Source: JALZKA01 sp033856515
GTDB taxonomy: Bacteria; Actinomycetota; Thermoleophilia; Solirubrobacterales; 70-9
Direction: 5' to 3'
Length of the DNA: 64,000 nt
Assembly: GCA_033856515.1 (NCBI GenBank)
Contig: JAWVEY010000020.1
Coordinates: forward strand, 83,009 to 147,008
Shown here one piece after another: positions 51,297 to 58,935 of this stretch. Position 1 is the stretch's first letter. Each line of letters opens with the position of its first letter. A model generated the notes under the pieces. The model was given only the letters and a program-made list of their open reading frames with translations. It had not been told where the DNA came from and made no database searches. The position numbers and the translations under genes were made by a program.

Positions 51297-51589
51297 TCAA
51301 GGGTTATCGAGGGGCTCTGCGCAGAAGCTGCCGTCGCCGACCTCGACCTCCTCCTGCGGAGGGTCGTCGATGACGATGCACGCGATCGCGTCGGGAGCGT
51401 CGAGATCGCTGACCAGCTCCATGACGGCCTCGGGCGAGTCGCATTGAACGGCCTGATCGCCGGCGTCGATGCAGGCGCCGACCGCGGCGTCGCCATCGGC
51501 CGCAGCTTCATCGTCCCCGCCGCAGGCGCCGACCCCATCAAGGCGATCGCAACTCCGGTGATCGACGCCATGCACCTCATCCGTCCCAT
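51297..51589 (-). pseudogene. Small lipoprotein gene with an apparent -1 frameshift at a G-run
   Basis: A perfect GGAGG lies 7 nt before the ATG at 51589, which reads MGRMRCMASITGVAIALMG, a signal peptide. One base after the run of four G (plus-strand CCCC 51533-51536) the other frame continues VGACGGDDEAAADGDAAVGAC and runs to a stop at 51297. Adding one G joins signal peptide and lipobox (GVGA|C) into a normal ~97-residue lipoprotein with about six Cys. So it is a broken gene, an assembly error, or a slippage/phase-variable site. Function unknown. Confidence 0.55.
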
Positions 51590-51680
51590 TGACGTCCTCC
51601 GATCAAATTCCCGATTACTGAGTCGACCCTCGAGGGGCTTCCCGACTCATACCAAGAACTGAAGCGTATGCTGATTCGAC

Positions 51681-52265
51681 GTGCTATTCCGACGTTCGAG
51701 GCCCACAAGGCGAGACCCCCGGGCGAGGTGGACCGTCCAGATCGTCCCGGCCATGCCGCTCTACGGGCTCGCCGCGACCGTCGCGATCACCTTTGCGCTC
51801 CTCGCCGGCTGTGGGGACGGGGGAAGCTCGCAAACCGGGGCCTCGGCGGAACCCGACGACGCGGCCGACCCTGGGCCGTCCGCGCCGACGGTGGCCGACG
51901 TCCGGACTTGTCTAGAGGACGGCGGTATCAAGCCCAAGGTCGCGGATAGCGGCATTTACATCCCCGACGACGACGCCATCCCCAGGATGGATTACTCGGT
52001 CCTGTCCATCGGCACCTTCGACGGGTCGACGCTGCCCGATTCCGTCCAGGTATTCGAAGGTTCGCAGGCCGACGCGGAGGCGGCGGCGGCGGAGGTCGCC
52101 GCTCGCTCTGCCGCCAACCAGGCCGGCCTCGAGGCGCTCGGCCTACCGGGCGCGGAAATCCCCGAAGGGCAGGTGCAGGGCGCGCTCGGGGCGACTGTGG
52201 TCTTCGTCGACGAGAGCACGCCCGCGACAGACAAGGCGACGGTCTTGGAGTGCGCTCACGGCTGA
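51681..52265 (+). CDS. Lipoprotein, unknown function
   Basis: 194 residues from GTG 51681, which follows TATGCT by 8 nt; ATG 51753 is an alternative start that begins directly at the signal peptide. The hydrophobic stretch GLAATVAITFALLAG|C has a good lipobox. The mature part includes TVADVRTCLEDGGIKPKV, an Ala-rich helix and the C-terminal ATDKATVLECAHG; the two Cys could pair. No family recognised. Confidence 0.7.
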   Translation: MLFRRSRPTRRDPRARWTVQIVPAMPLYGLAATVAITFALLAGCGDGGSSQTGASAEPDDAADPGPSAPTVADVRTCLEDGGIKPKVADSGIYIPDDDAIPRMDYSVLSIGTFDGSTLPDSVQVFEGSQADAEAAAAEVAARSAANQAGLEALGLPGAEIPEGQVQGALGATVVFVDESTPATDKATVLECAHG

Positions 52266-52426
52266 GCGGGTTCCGTAGGACGCAGCTCGACTGGCCTCTC
52301 GCCTGGTTGGATCCCGCTCTCATCGGTCCCCACTCGTCGCATGAAGGCGTGACGGTCGGCCTCTCACACCAATGACGATTGATTGACCGCCAGAGGCCTG
52401 CCACAAGGCGCAAGCCGGAGGCCCTC

Positions 52427-52442
52427 GCTTCTCGTCCAAAGC
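52427..52442. repeat. 16-nt palindromic repeat, type A (GCTTCTCGTCCAAAGC)
   Basis: Between the lipoprotein genes ending at 52265 and starting at 52479. The next copy follows that second gene. Confidence 0.8.
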
Positions 52443-52478
52443 ATCTAAGTCTCGCCACGTAAGAGCGATACTTAGCCG

Positions 52479-52850
52479 GTGAGGGTTCCCCGGATACCTC
52501 TTGCCCTTGCGACAGCATTGGCGCTCGTTCTCGTCTTCAGCGCTTGTAGCCAGGAGGACAACTTGGAGGAGGCGTTGTCAGGCAACCTCCCGGGAGGACC
52601 TGCCGTTGGTTGCACCCTTCAAGACGACGAGGACTGGTACTGGTGCGGTGCCGAGTCTGATCCAGGCAGTGGCTTCAACGGCACATACCGAGTCGAGGTA
52701 GCCGACGATTGCTGGACGGCTAGGCGAATGGAGGTTCGCCGTCCAGGTAAGTACTCGCTTAGAGCACAGACGTACGAAGGCTGCTTCGATGATCCGAACA
52801 ACGGACGCTCAGCGTTCGACGAGCCAGGACAGTTCGCAGACGGGGACTAG
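52479..52850 (+). CDS. Small lipoprotein, unknown function
   Basis: 123 residues, GTG start 6 nt after GATACT. Lipobox in LALVLVFSA|C, followed by an acidic, Trp/Cys-containing domain (CTLQDDEDWYWCGAESDPG, YRVEVADDCWTARR, TYEGCFDDP). Four mature Cys could form two disulfides. No homologue recognised. Bracketed by repeats at 52427 and 52852. Confidence 0.7.
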   Translation: MRVPRIPLALATALALVLVFSACSQEDNLEEALSGNLPGGPAVGCTLQDDEDWYWCGAESDPGSGFNGTYRVEVADDCWTARRMEVRRPGKYSLRAQTYEGCFDDPNNGRSAFDEPGQFADGD

Positions 52851-52851
52851 T

Positions 52852-52867
52852 CCTTCTCGTCCAAAGC
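52852..52867. repeat. 16-nt palindromic repeat, type A (CCTTCTCGTCCAAAGC)
   Basis: Starts 2 nt after the lipoprotein stop. First base deviates from the consensus. The 200 bp downstream to 53069 hold no recognisable gene. Confidence 0.75.
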
Positions 52868-53069
52868 ACCCGCATTGCCGCTTAACAGCGATGCCCCACC
52901 GGGTCAGGGCGGCTTCTACCCCCTCGGGTTAGGAGGGGATGGGTACCGAGCAACCTACACCCGCCTGAACTAGGTTCGCTTCAGTTGGAACGCGCCCGCG
53001 GCGACTAGACCCAAGGACGCCGCAGCAAGAGCAAGGCGTTCCATGTCGAGCCCGGAAAGACGGAACAAG

Positions 53070-53399
53070 TTAGGGCCCGGCGGGTCCGCAAACGACGTCG
53101 CCCGCCATCTGTCGGTGGAGCCGTCGACTGCCCTGCTTGATGTACCAGTCGTTGTACCAGTAGCAGTCGCTTCCGCTCGTCGTGTGGACCTGGGAACGGC
53201 ACCTCACGCGATGGTTGCTCAACCGCTGGCAAGGACCAGAACCCCAGTCCTCGCAGGACGAATCGCCAGCACAGTATTTCGCGGTCCAGTCCGAGTTCGC
53301 GTTTGACGCGCGTGCCATTCCCAGTGTGTGGGCGTCGGCCGAGGGCGCGATCACTAGCAGGCCGACTATCGCGGCGACAACCGGCCCCTTCCACCTCAT
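53070..53399 (-). CDS. Small secreted Cys-rich protein, unknown function
   Basis: 109 residues from MRWKGPVVAAIVGLLVIAPSADA, a signal peptide cleaved near ADA|HT. The mature part (TAKYCAGDSSCEDWGSGPCQRLSNHRVRCRSQVH, SDCYWYNDWY, VVCGP) has six Cys, probably three disulfides, with a small exported-domain look. TAGCCT ends 7 nt before the ATG, supporting this start. Between repeats at 52852 and 53570. No family recognised. Confidence 0.7.
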   Translation of the reverse strand: MRWKGPVVAAIVGLLVIAPSADAHTLGMARASNANSDWTAKYCAGDSSCEDWGSGPCQRLSNHRVRCRSQVHTTSGSDCYWYNDWYIKQGSRRLHRQMAGDVVCGPAGP

Positions 53400-53569
53400 G
53401 CTGTCCAGGCTACTGCCCTCGGGCGCTTGACCGCAATGCGAACGTGTGTTCGTGGGAGCAGCGTTCGGACACATGTGGGCTGCACGCGAGCTGGAGCGCT
53501 CGTGATTTCTTCTACGGGTGTCGAAAGCTCTGAGCTCGCCGTCTCGTCGAGTACGACCCCGGCTTAGGC

Positions 53570-53585
53570 GCTTTTCGTCCAAAGC
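53570..53585. repeat. 16-nt palindromic repeat, type A (GCTTTTCGTCCAAAGC)
   Basis: Consensus copy, 17 bp upstream of the TAGGGT box of the lipoprotein gene at 53615, so its right arm coincides with the expected -35 region. Confidence 0.85.
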
Positions 53586-53614
53586 ATCAGTCTCTGGACG
53601 TCTAGGGTGCGCGC

Positions 53615-54112
53615 ATGAACGTTCGGCTAGCAGTGCTTCCGATTGCTCTCATCGTTCTTGTCTTGAACGGCTGCGGAGAGGATGAAGCGCCAACGCCAAA
53701 CCCTGACGCCGATTCTTCAGACGCTCTCGCCGCCGCCGCCGACTGGGTCGAGGCGGTGCTAGCCGGCGATGCTCAAGGTGCTTGTGCCGTCCTCACTCCC
53801 CAAGGGCAGGCCGATGTCGCCCTCGCAGTGGACCGGGCACCACACAATGACCCGGTGGGTGACAGCTGCGACGAAGCGCTTGATTCCATCTTCCTGGCTC
53901 ACCCAGTGCCTACCAAGGAGACGCCGAAGATGATTGACGCCATCAGGTCGGATGGGCGACGTGTACGGTCTGTCATTGATTCAGATCAAGGATCGGTGAT
54001 CATCGGTTCGATGCGTATCGACGTCGAGCGGATCAACGGGGAGTGGTTAGTGAGTGACGGGATCGACACATTGTTCGGGTTAGGAGTGGACCCGCTTCCG
54101 GAAGATCATTAG
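53615..54112 (+). CDS. Lipoprotein with NTF2-like character
   Basis: 165 residues; TAGGGT ends 6 nt before the ATG. Signal with lipobox LIVLVLNG|C. The mature domain (ALAAAADWVEAVLAGDAQGACAVLTPQGQADVA, then SVIIGSMRIDVERINGEWLVSDG) resembles the NTF2-like/DUF4878 type of lipoprotein that measures 'amount of loss and gain' in a small cone fold. Two Cys in the helical part may pair. The repeat at 54115 begins 3 nt after its stop. Confidence 0.7.
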   Translation: MNVRLAVLPIALIVLVLNGCGEDEAPTPNPDADSSDALAAAADWVEAVLAGDAQGACAVLTPQGQADVALAVDRAPHNDPVGDSCDEALDSIFLAHPVPTKETPKMIDAIRSDGRRVRSVIDSDQGSVIIGSMRIDVERINGEWLVSDGIDTLFGLGVDPLPEDH

Positions 54113-54114
54113 CC

Positions 54115-54130
54115 GCTTTTCGTCCAAAGC
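54115..54130. repeat. 16-nt palindromic repeat, type A (GCTTTTCGTCCAAAGC)
   Basis: Consensus copy, 3 nt after the stop of the NTF2-like lipoprotein gene. Confidence 0.85.
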
Positions 54131-54192
54131 GATACAGCGGCGTACCGGGCGCCTAACGACCGATTGTCTGGGCCGAAACCAGCCCTGCTCAT

Positions 54193-54603
54193 CTATCCCT
54201 CCGGCGGCTGCTGGCCTCTGACGATTCGCTCGGCCTCCAGCCGATCGAGGTACTCGATCTTCGAGATGCAGGCTCCGCGCCAGTGCCAGCGCTGGGCGAC
54301 CTGCTCATCCAGCCGCACCTGGCTCCCGCGCCCGACCCCGCGAAGCGTCCACAGGGTCACGGTCCGCTCCGATGTCACATCGGCACTGTCCTCGAACCGC
54401 AAATCCATCCATTCCCAGACCTCAGCCAGGTCACGCCACCACGCGACCACGCCGTCGCGGCCACGGAAAGTCGTCCCCGCAACCGACGAGAACCGGGACT
54501 CGATCTCGAAATCGTCTGTGGCGTCAGCCATCCAGCCGTCAAGGTCCCGGGCGTTGAAGGCCGAGTTGAGACGGGCGATCTCGGCCGCGCGGTGGGAAGG
54601 CAT
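54193..54603 (-). CDS. SnoaL/NTF2-like domain protein
   Basis: 136 residues. Cytoplasmic NTF2-like fold: RLNSAFNARDLDGWMADATDDFEIESRFSS, FRGRDGVVAWWRDLAEVWEWMDLRFED and a C-terminal CISKIEYLDRLEAERIV. TAGCCT ends 6 nt before the ATG. A distant relative of the SnoaL-like proteins at 24797, 62882 and 63349. Lies between the repeats at 54115 and 54711. Substrate unknown. Confidence 0.8.
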   Translation of the reverse strand: MPSHRAAEIARLNSAFNARDLDGWMADATDDFEIESRFSSVAGTTFRGRDGVVAWWRDLAEVWEWMDLRFEDSADVTSERTVTLWTLRGVGRGSQVRLDEQVAQRWHWRGACISKIEYLDRLEAERIVRGQQPPEG

Positions 54604-54710
54604 GAACGGAGGCTAACCGCGCGGTGGGGTGGGCAGAGATATCGGCCCTTCTAGCCCAGAAAATGTGGCCGGGCGGTGGCGCTCCGCTCTCCACGCTAAC
54701 CGCTGGTTGC

Positions 54711-54726
54711 GCTTTTCGTCCAAAGC
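54711..54726. repeat. 16-nt palindromic repeat, type A (GCTTTTCGTCCAAAGC)
   Basis: Consensus copy, 26 nt downstream of the stop of the minus-strand secreted-protein gene that ends at 54753. Confidence 0.85.
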
Positions 54727-54752
54727 TATCTCGGGCGAATATGACGCTTGCG

Positions 54753-55940
54753 TTACAACTCAGGGCACGGGCCGAGATAGTCCGGCCCTGGGGCGGCGCA
54801 GAGGTTCGGCATGCGGGCAGCCTGCCACGCGGCGACTTGGGTCCGAAATGCGCTGAGGTATTGGTTTTGCGCAGCCAGGCAAAACGCCCCTCCTGAGAGG
54901 GAGAAGTCGGCCGCTTCTATGTTGTTCAGAGCGAGGTCGCCGACCTCGACGCGCACCCTGCCGCTGGCGGCCTCAATCACGAAGTTGAGTGGGTAGGCAG
55001 CGCTCCAATGCGGGTTCGCACCGTTCGCGGAATTGATCGTCAGGCTGCAGTCCGCCCCCATCACGTAGACCACGATCGGACTGGTGGTATGTGCGTCGTA
55101 CGTCACGCTGACGTCGTATCGGTGTGTGCCCGCCACCGCTTGGAGGCTGCGGGCAGATGCAGTGGAGAGTTGATCGTCATCGGCCGGGAGAGGATTCCCG
55201 TTAGGGCAGTCCACTGGGCTACTGGAGTCGCAGTCCGCCGGGACGTCCCAATCACTGGCGTTCGGGAAGAGGTAGGCAGCAGCAGCAGCGGCAGTTTGCG
55301 GGTCCTCGGTGACGGGGGTATCGACGGAGAACTCAAACGTCCCGGCTGTCGGGTCGTTGTTCCCCGCTTCGTCAATCGCCCTCACCTCGAAGGTGTAGAA
55401 GACGTCGCGGGGGAGCGGCGAGGTAGGCGAGAAAGGGCTACCACAGGGCTCGAACTGGGGCGTTGAGCCCTCCGACGTGATCCGGCATTCGAAGCTACCC
55501 GACTCACTTGAGTGGAAGGTGAAATCAGGAGTCTGGTCTTCCGTGTAATGGCGCACGTTATGGGTGGCAAACAAGTCATACGGCCCAGAGTCGACGGTCG
55601 TCTCAGGGGCCAGCGTGTCGACCGTGAACTCGCTGGACGCGGGCGTCTTATCCGCCTTGCGACCCTTCCGAGCTCGAACGGCGAAGGCGTGGTGGCCCTC
55701 GCTGAGCTTCTTGTACTTCTTGGGCGAGTCGCACGAAGCCCAGGCCTTCTCATCGATCGCGCACTCGAAGCTCGCGCCAGAAGAGGTCGCCTTGAACTTG
55801 AAGGTTGCCGTCGCCTTCGCGAGCGGCCCCGAAGGCCCCGCAGTGATCAGCGTGTCGGGGACCGCTGCCGCCGCGGATGAGACTGAGACCATCACGGCGA
55901 CGGCACACCCAAGTGCAATGCTCACGAGCCGGTTGCTCAT
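54753..55940 (-). CDS. Secreted multi-domain beta-rich protein
   Basis: 395 residues. Signal peptide LVSIALGCAVAVMVSVSSAAA, then two Ig-like/big-type repeats: PDTLITAGPSGPLAKATATF...FECAIDEKAWASCDSPKKY (about 27-110) and PETTVDSGPYDLF...FECRITSEGSTPQFEPCGSPF (about 111-205), each with a Cys pair and a strand FAVRARKG or FEVRAIDEAGN. The C-terminal ~185 residues form a separate domain (HRYDVSVTYDAHTTSPIVVYVMG). This repeat type is frequent in exported proteins of Solirubrobacterales. TAACCT ends 6 nt before the ATG. Confidence 0.75.
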   Translation of the reverse strand: MSNRLVSIALGCAVAVMVSVSSAAAAVPDTLITAGPSGPLAKATATFKFKATSSGASFECAIDEKAWASCDSPKKYKKLSEGHHAFAVRARKGRKADKTPASSEFTVDTLAPETTVDSGPYDLFATHNVRHYTEDQTPDFTFHSSESGSFECRITSEGSTPQFEPCGSPFSPTSPLPRDVFYTFEVRAIDEAGNNDPTAGTFEFSVDTPVTEDPQTAAAAAAYLFPNASDWDVPADCDSSSPVDCPNGNPLPADDDQLSTASARSLQAVAGTHRYDVSVTYDAHTTSPIVVYVMGADCSLTINSANGANPHWSAAYPLNFVIEAASGRVRVEVGDLALNNIEAADFSLSGGAFCLAAQNQYLSAFRTQVAAWQAARMPNLCAAPGPDYLGPCPEL

Positions 55941-56015
55941 AGGGTCAGGTTACGCCGCTTCGACCGGACGAGCATCGGTAGTTTGCCGCTTATTCGAGGT
56001 CTAACCGAATCGCAT

Positions 56016-56031
56016 GCTTTCCATGCGAAGC
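56016..56031. repeat. Palindromic repeat, type B variant (GCTTTCCATGCGAAGC)
   Basis: One mismatch to GCTTTCCATGCAAAGC. Only 8 bp before the type A copy at 56040, so both types occur side by side. Confidence 0.7.
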
Positions 56032-56039
56032 TGGCTAGC

Positions 56040-56055
56040 GCTTCTCGTCCAAAGC
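56040..56055. repeat. 16-nt palindromic repeat, type A (GCTTCTCGTCCAAAGC)
   Basis: In the 245-bp gap between the genes starting at 55940 and ending at 56186 (both minus). Apart from the two repeats the gap holds no recognisable gene. Confidence 0.8.
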
Positions 56056-56185
56056 GTTTACGTAAGACGGTGGACAAAAGCGTCAACGCAGCAGCGCGAC
56101 GCAAACAAAGGGCCGCAAAGTTGGTCACATCGTGAACAGAGTGATTAACGCCCCGATCAGCGAGACGTCGCCGCGGCGGCCGGTG

Positions 56186-56755
56186 TTATCTGAAGCCGAA
56201 AGAGACCCTGATCGGGCCGGGAACGCCGAAGACCGCCGACCCTTCGATCGAGACGAGATCGCCCAACGCGAATGTCGCGGTGCTCGCCAAGTTGCTGCAA
56301 AGTGTGGCGTTGGACGGGATGGTGCAGGTCAGGTTGGTCGGATTTCCGTTCTTGCGGACGGCAAAGGTCAGGTCGCTTGCTGCCGGGACGGTTATCTGCG
56401 CAACCAGACCCGATGCGACCCCGGCGGTCGGGACAAGCACTTGCGCGTCCGCCTCGTCGCTGAAGCGCGTAGCTTCGCCCAGCGGGGCGTAGTAGCCCGG
56501 ATTGCCCGTGTTCTGCTGCGACGTCATCGTGAACCCCCCGGTTCCGCAGCCGACGATCGCGGTGCAGTCCAAAGACGACTCGCGGATGTCATCGCCTCGC
56601 AGTGAATCGTTGACAACCTCTCGCGAACCGACCGAATTCCTCGGGATCTCGACTGCAGCGTAAGCACTACTGCCGAGAGCAATAAACAGAGCGAGAGCGC
56701 CGAGGAGATTGCCGCGGCGATCTGCACACGCGCGAAGGCGCTCTGGCCAATGCAT
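56186..56755 (-). CDS. Secreted protein with the 'LALFIALGSSAYAAVE' N-terminus
   Basis: 189 residues. The N-terminal segment GNLLGALALFIALGSSAYAAVEIP and the following RNSVGSREVVNDSLRGDDIR match the N-terminus and short repeats of the protein at 37414. The C-terminal domain (YYAPLGEATRFSDEADAQVLVPTAGVASGLVAQITVPAASDLTFAVRKNG) is beta-rich and C1q-like in character. TAGGGT ends 6 nt before the ATG. Two conserved Cys pairs (CTAIVGC, and CTIPSNATLC). Confidence 0.72.
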   Translation of the reverse strand: MHWPERLRACADRRGNLLGALALFIALGSSAYAAVEIPRNSVGSREVVNDSLRGDDIRESSLDCTAIVGCGTGGFTMTSQQNTGNPGYYAPLGEATRFSDEADAQVLVPTAGVASGLVAQITVPAASDLTFAVRKNGNPTNLTCTIPSNATLCSNLASTATFALGDLVSIEGSAVFGVPGPIRVSFGFR

Positions 56756-56775
56756 GGCCGGACCCTACGACTATT

Positions 56776-56795
56776 GCGCTTTCCATGCAAAGCGC
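56776..56795. repeat. Palindromic repeat, type B (GCGCTTTCCATGCAAAGCGC)
   Basis: Perfect 8-bp arms around CATG. Ten nt downstream of the stop of the minus-strand hydrolase gene and 9 bp upstream of the TAGGGT box of the next gene, covering its -35 region. Confidence 0.85.
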
Positions 56796-56804
56796 CACTC
56801 TTGG

Positions 56805-57716
56805 TCAGGCGTTCGCGGCCAGCTCTTCGATCGCGTCGACGACCACGTCCGGGGCTTCGATCTGGGGTGTGTGGCCGATGCCTTCGAGCATCACGATCTT
56901 TGCGTGCGGGAGCATGTCGCCCAGGAGGCGGGCTCCGGCGGGGACGCACAGGCGGTCGCGGTCGCCCCAGATGACGGTCACGGGCACCTCGATGGCGTCG
57001 GCGTCAAAGGGGTTCTCAAGGTCTGGCTTGATCCGCTTCGCGTAGTCGATCCGCTCGCGGATGACCGGGCGCTCGACGTTGTAGCGGGTGAACCGGTCCA
57101 CGACGACCTGGTCGATCGAGGCGGGATCGCCGAACGCAAGGGCGCGGTAGAGGCGGCCGACGACGCGCCGCGTGACCGCTGGTGGCACGGGCGCGGGGAG
57201 GCCGATGATCTGAGAGACGGCCGGGATGCGATCGGCGGAGAAGAAGAGGGGCGCCATCTTGATCCCGGCGGGGCCGATCGGGACCACGCCTGCGATCGGC
57301 AGGTCGCGGCGCTCGGCAAGTCGGAGGGCCACCCAGCCGCCGAGCGAGTTGCCGACCACGACGACCTTGCGCTTCGCGTGCGCCGCCGCCTGGACCACCG
57401 CTTCCTCTGCGAAGTCGGCGAGCTGGTCAAGGACGTTGCCTGGGCCGAGGGGCGGGGCGACGCCGAAGCCCGGCTGGTCATATGCGATCGCGGCCCTGTC
57501 GAGTGCCGCCAGGCGCTCGAGGACGGCGAGCCACGTCTCGGCGTTGTCGAGCCATCCATGGAGAAGCACGGCCGGCGCGCCGTGGCCGCGCGTGCGGATC
57601 ATCCGCGTGGCGACGCCGTCCAGCTCCAGGCGGGCGCGATCGAGGCGCGGCGCGGGCGGGGGAGGCGTTTGCCGCTCCTCGCCGCCCTGATCGCCCAGGC
57701 GGATCGCGGGGCTCAT
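56805..57716 (-). CDS. Alpha/beta hydrolase
   Basis: 303 residues. Oxyanion region AVLLHGWLDNAETW, nucleophile elbow VVGNSLGGWVALRLAE (Ser in GNSLGG), acid in VIWGDRDRL and His in GIGHTPQIEAP, so the triad is complete. Cytoplasmic esterase or lipase-like enzyme; substrate unknown. Its ATG overlaps the stop of the upstream esterase gene (ATGA), making a two-gene hydrolase operon. Confidence 0.88.
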   Translation of the reverse strand: MSPAIRLGDQGGEERQTPPPPAPRLDRARLELDGVATRMIRTRGHGAPAVLLHGWLDNAETWLAVLERLAALDRAAIAYDQPGFGVAPPLGPGNVLDQLADFAEEAVVQAAAHAKRKVVVVGNSLGGWVALRLAERRDLPIAGVVPIGPAGIKMAPLFFSADRIPAVSQIIGLPAPVPPAVTRRVVGRLYRALAFGDPASIDQVVVDRFTRYNVERPVIRERIDYAKRIKPDLENPFDADAIEVPVTVIWGDRDRLCVPAGARLLGDMLPHAKIVMLEGIGHTPQIEAPDVVVDAIEELAANA

Positions 57717-58903
57717 GCCGCTGCCTCCTCGCGCAGGAAGCGCTCTATGGACTCGACGACGCGGGCGGTGCGAAGCGAGGGGAAGATGTCGAAGGCGTGC
57801 TCGGCACCATGCATCTCGACGTAGAGGACGGGGTTGCGGGAGACCCCCTCGAGCTTCTTCGTGAACGCACGCGCATCCTCGACCGGCACCAGCGTGTCCT
57901 GGTCCCCGTGGAAGATCAGGAACGGCGGCGCGTCCTCGCGCACACGGTGGGCAGGCGAGACATCCCTGTAGAGCTCGGGCGCCTCCTCGATCGTTGCCTT
58001 CAGAACCACCTTCTCGAACAGCCAGTCACGCAGGTGGGGATAGACGTCGAGCGCCTGGAGGTCATAGATGCCGTAGAAGGGAACCGCCGCCATGACCGAT
58101 GTGTCGGCGTCCTCGAAGCCGGGCTGAAGCGATCGGTCCCCCGAGGTGAGGGCGGCGAGGGCTGTCAGATGGCCGCCTGCGGACCCGCCGGTGATCGCGA
58201 TCCGCTGGGGGTCGACGCCGAGTTCGTCGGCGTGCTCGCGCACCCATGCGATCGCGCGCTTGACGTCGATCACGTGCTCGGGCAGCGTCGCGCGCGGGCT
58301 GAGCCAGTAATCGACGTTGAAGCCGATCCACCCGTTCGCCGCCATGTGGTTGAGGAGCGGAATCCCCTGCTCGGCGCGCGAGCCGAGGATCCAGCCGCCT
58401 CCGTGCACCTGAATCAACGCGGGCAGGCGCTTGCCGTCCCGCACGCCGGCGCTGGGCCGGTAGATGTCAAGCCGCACCCGCCGCTTCTCCTCTGAGTGGA
58501 AGACGACGCCGCGCTCGACCTTGACCGAGCTCGACCAGAGCATCAGGAGCGGGAACCACAGGTTGGACTTCGGAAAGCGGGACTCGGGTGGATCACCCGG
58601 TATCTCCTCCCGAAGCTCAGCCTCGATCGCACGGGTCGTCTTCACGGCGAGCCAGGCGAAGCGGATCTCCACGAGGAGGAGAACGCCGAGCCCGGCGAGG
58701 ATCACGAGACCGAATGTGCTCTCAGCCGCGCCGATGGCCGCAGCGATCGCGATCAGCACGAGAAGGATCACGATGTACTGGAACGCGAACTCGCGCGCGA
58801 AGAAGCGGAGCGTCCAGCGAACGACGCGCAGCACCAGAGTTGGCGGAGCGCCAAGGCGCACCAATACGGCGATCCTGCGCAGGAATGCGAGCGCCGCGGG
58901 CAC
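57713..58903 (-). CDS. Membrane-anchored esterase/lipase (HSL-like alpha/beta hydrolase)
   Basis: 396 residues, GTG start; TAGCCT ends 6 nt before it. Two N-terminal membrane helices (about 38-58 and 63-85) precede an alpha/beta hydrolase domain: oxyanion HGGGWILGS, nucleophile GGSAGGHLTALAAL, acid in FHGDQDTLVP and His in GAEHAFDIFP. HGGGW and GxSAGG are typical of the hormone-sensitive-lipase/carboxylesterase group. Likely acts on acyl esters at the membrane. Confidence 0.88.
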   Translation of the reverse strand: MPAALAFLRRIAVLVRLGAPPTLVLRVVRWTLRFFAREFAFQYIVILLVLIAIAAAIGAAESTFGLVILAGLGVLLLVEIRFAWLAVKTTRAIEAELREEIPGDPPESRFPKSNLWFPLLMLWSSSVKVERGVVFHSEEKRRVRLDIYRPSAGVRDGKRLPALIQVHGGGWILGSRAEQGIPLLNHMAANGWIGFNVDYWLSPRATLPEHVIDVKRAIAWVREHADELGVDPQRIAITGGSAGGHLTALAALTSGDRSLQPGFEDADTSVMAAVPFYGIYDLQALDVYPHLRDWLFEKVVLKATIEEAPELYRDVSPAHRVREDAPPFLIFHGDQDTLVPVEDARAFTKKLEGVSRNPVLYVEMHGAEHAFDIFPSLRTARVVESIERFLREEAAA

Positions 58904-58935
58904 GGCCGAAGGCTAATCGCAGACCCGGCTAGTGC

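Noticed and set aside
52910..52945. CCCCTCGGGTTAGGAGGGG hairpin in the gap after a lipoprotein gene
   Set aside because: Imperfect stem, no T-tract and no matching copy elsewhere; not enough to call a terminator.
52427..56795. CRISPR array formed by the short palindromes
   Set aside because: Repeats are only 16 nt, spaced irregularly by whole genes of 300-1,200 bp, and no cas gene is present.
52427..56795. Classical integron cassette array with attC sites
   Set aside because: The palindromes lack the R'/R'' core (GTTRRRY/RYYYAAC) and are much shorter than attC; gene orientations are mixed and no integrase gene is visible.
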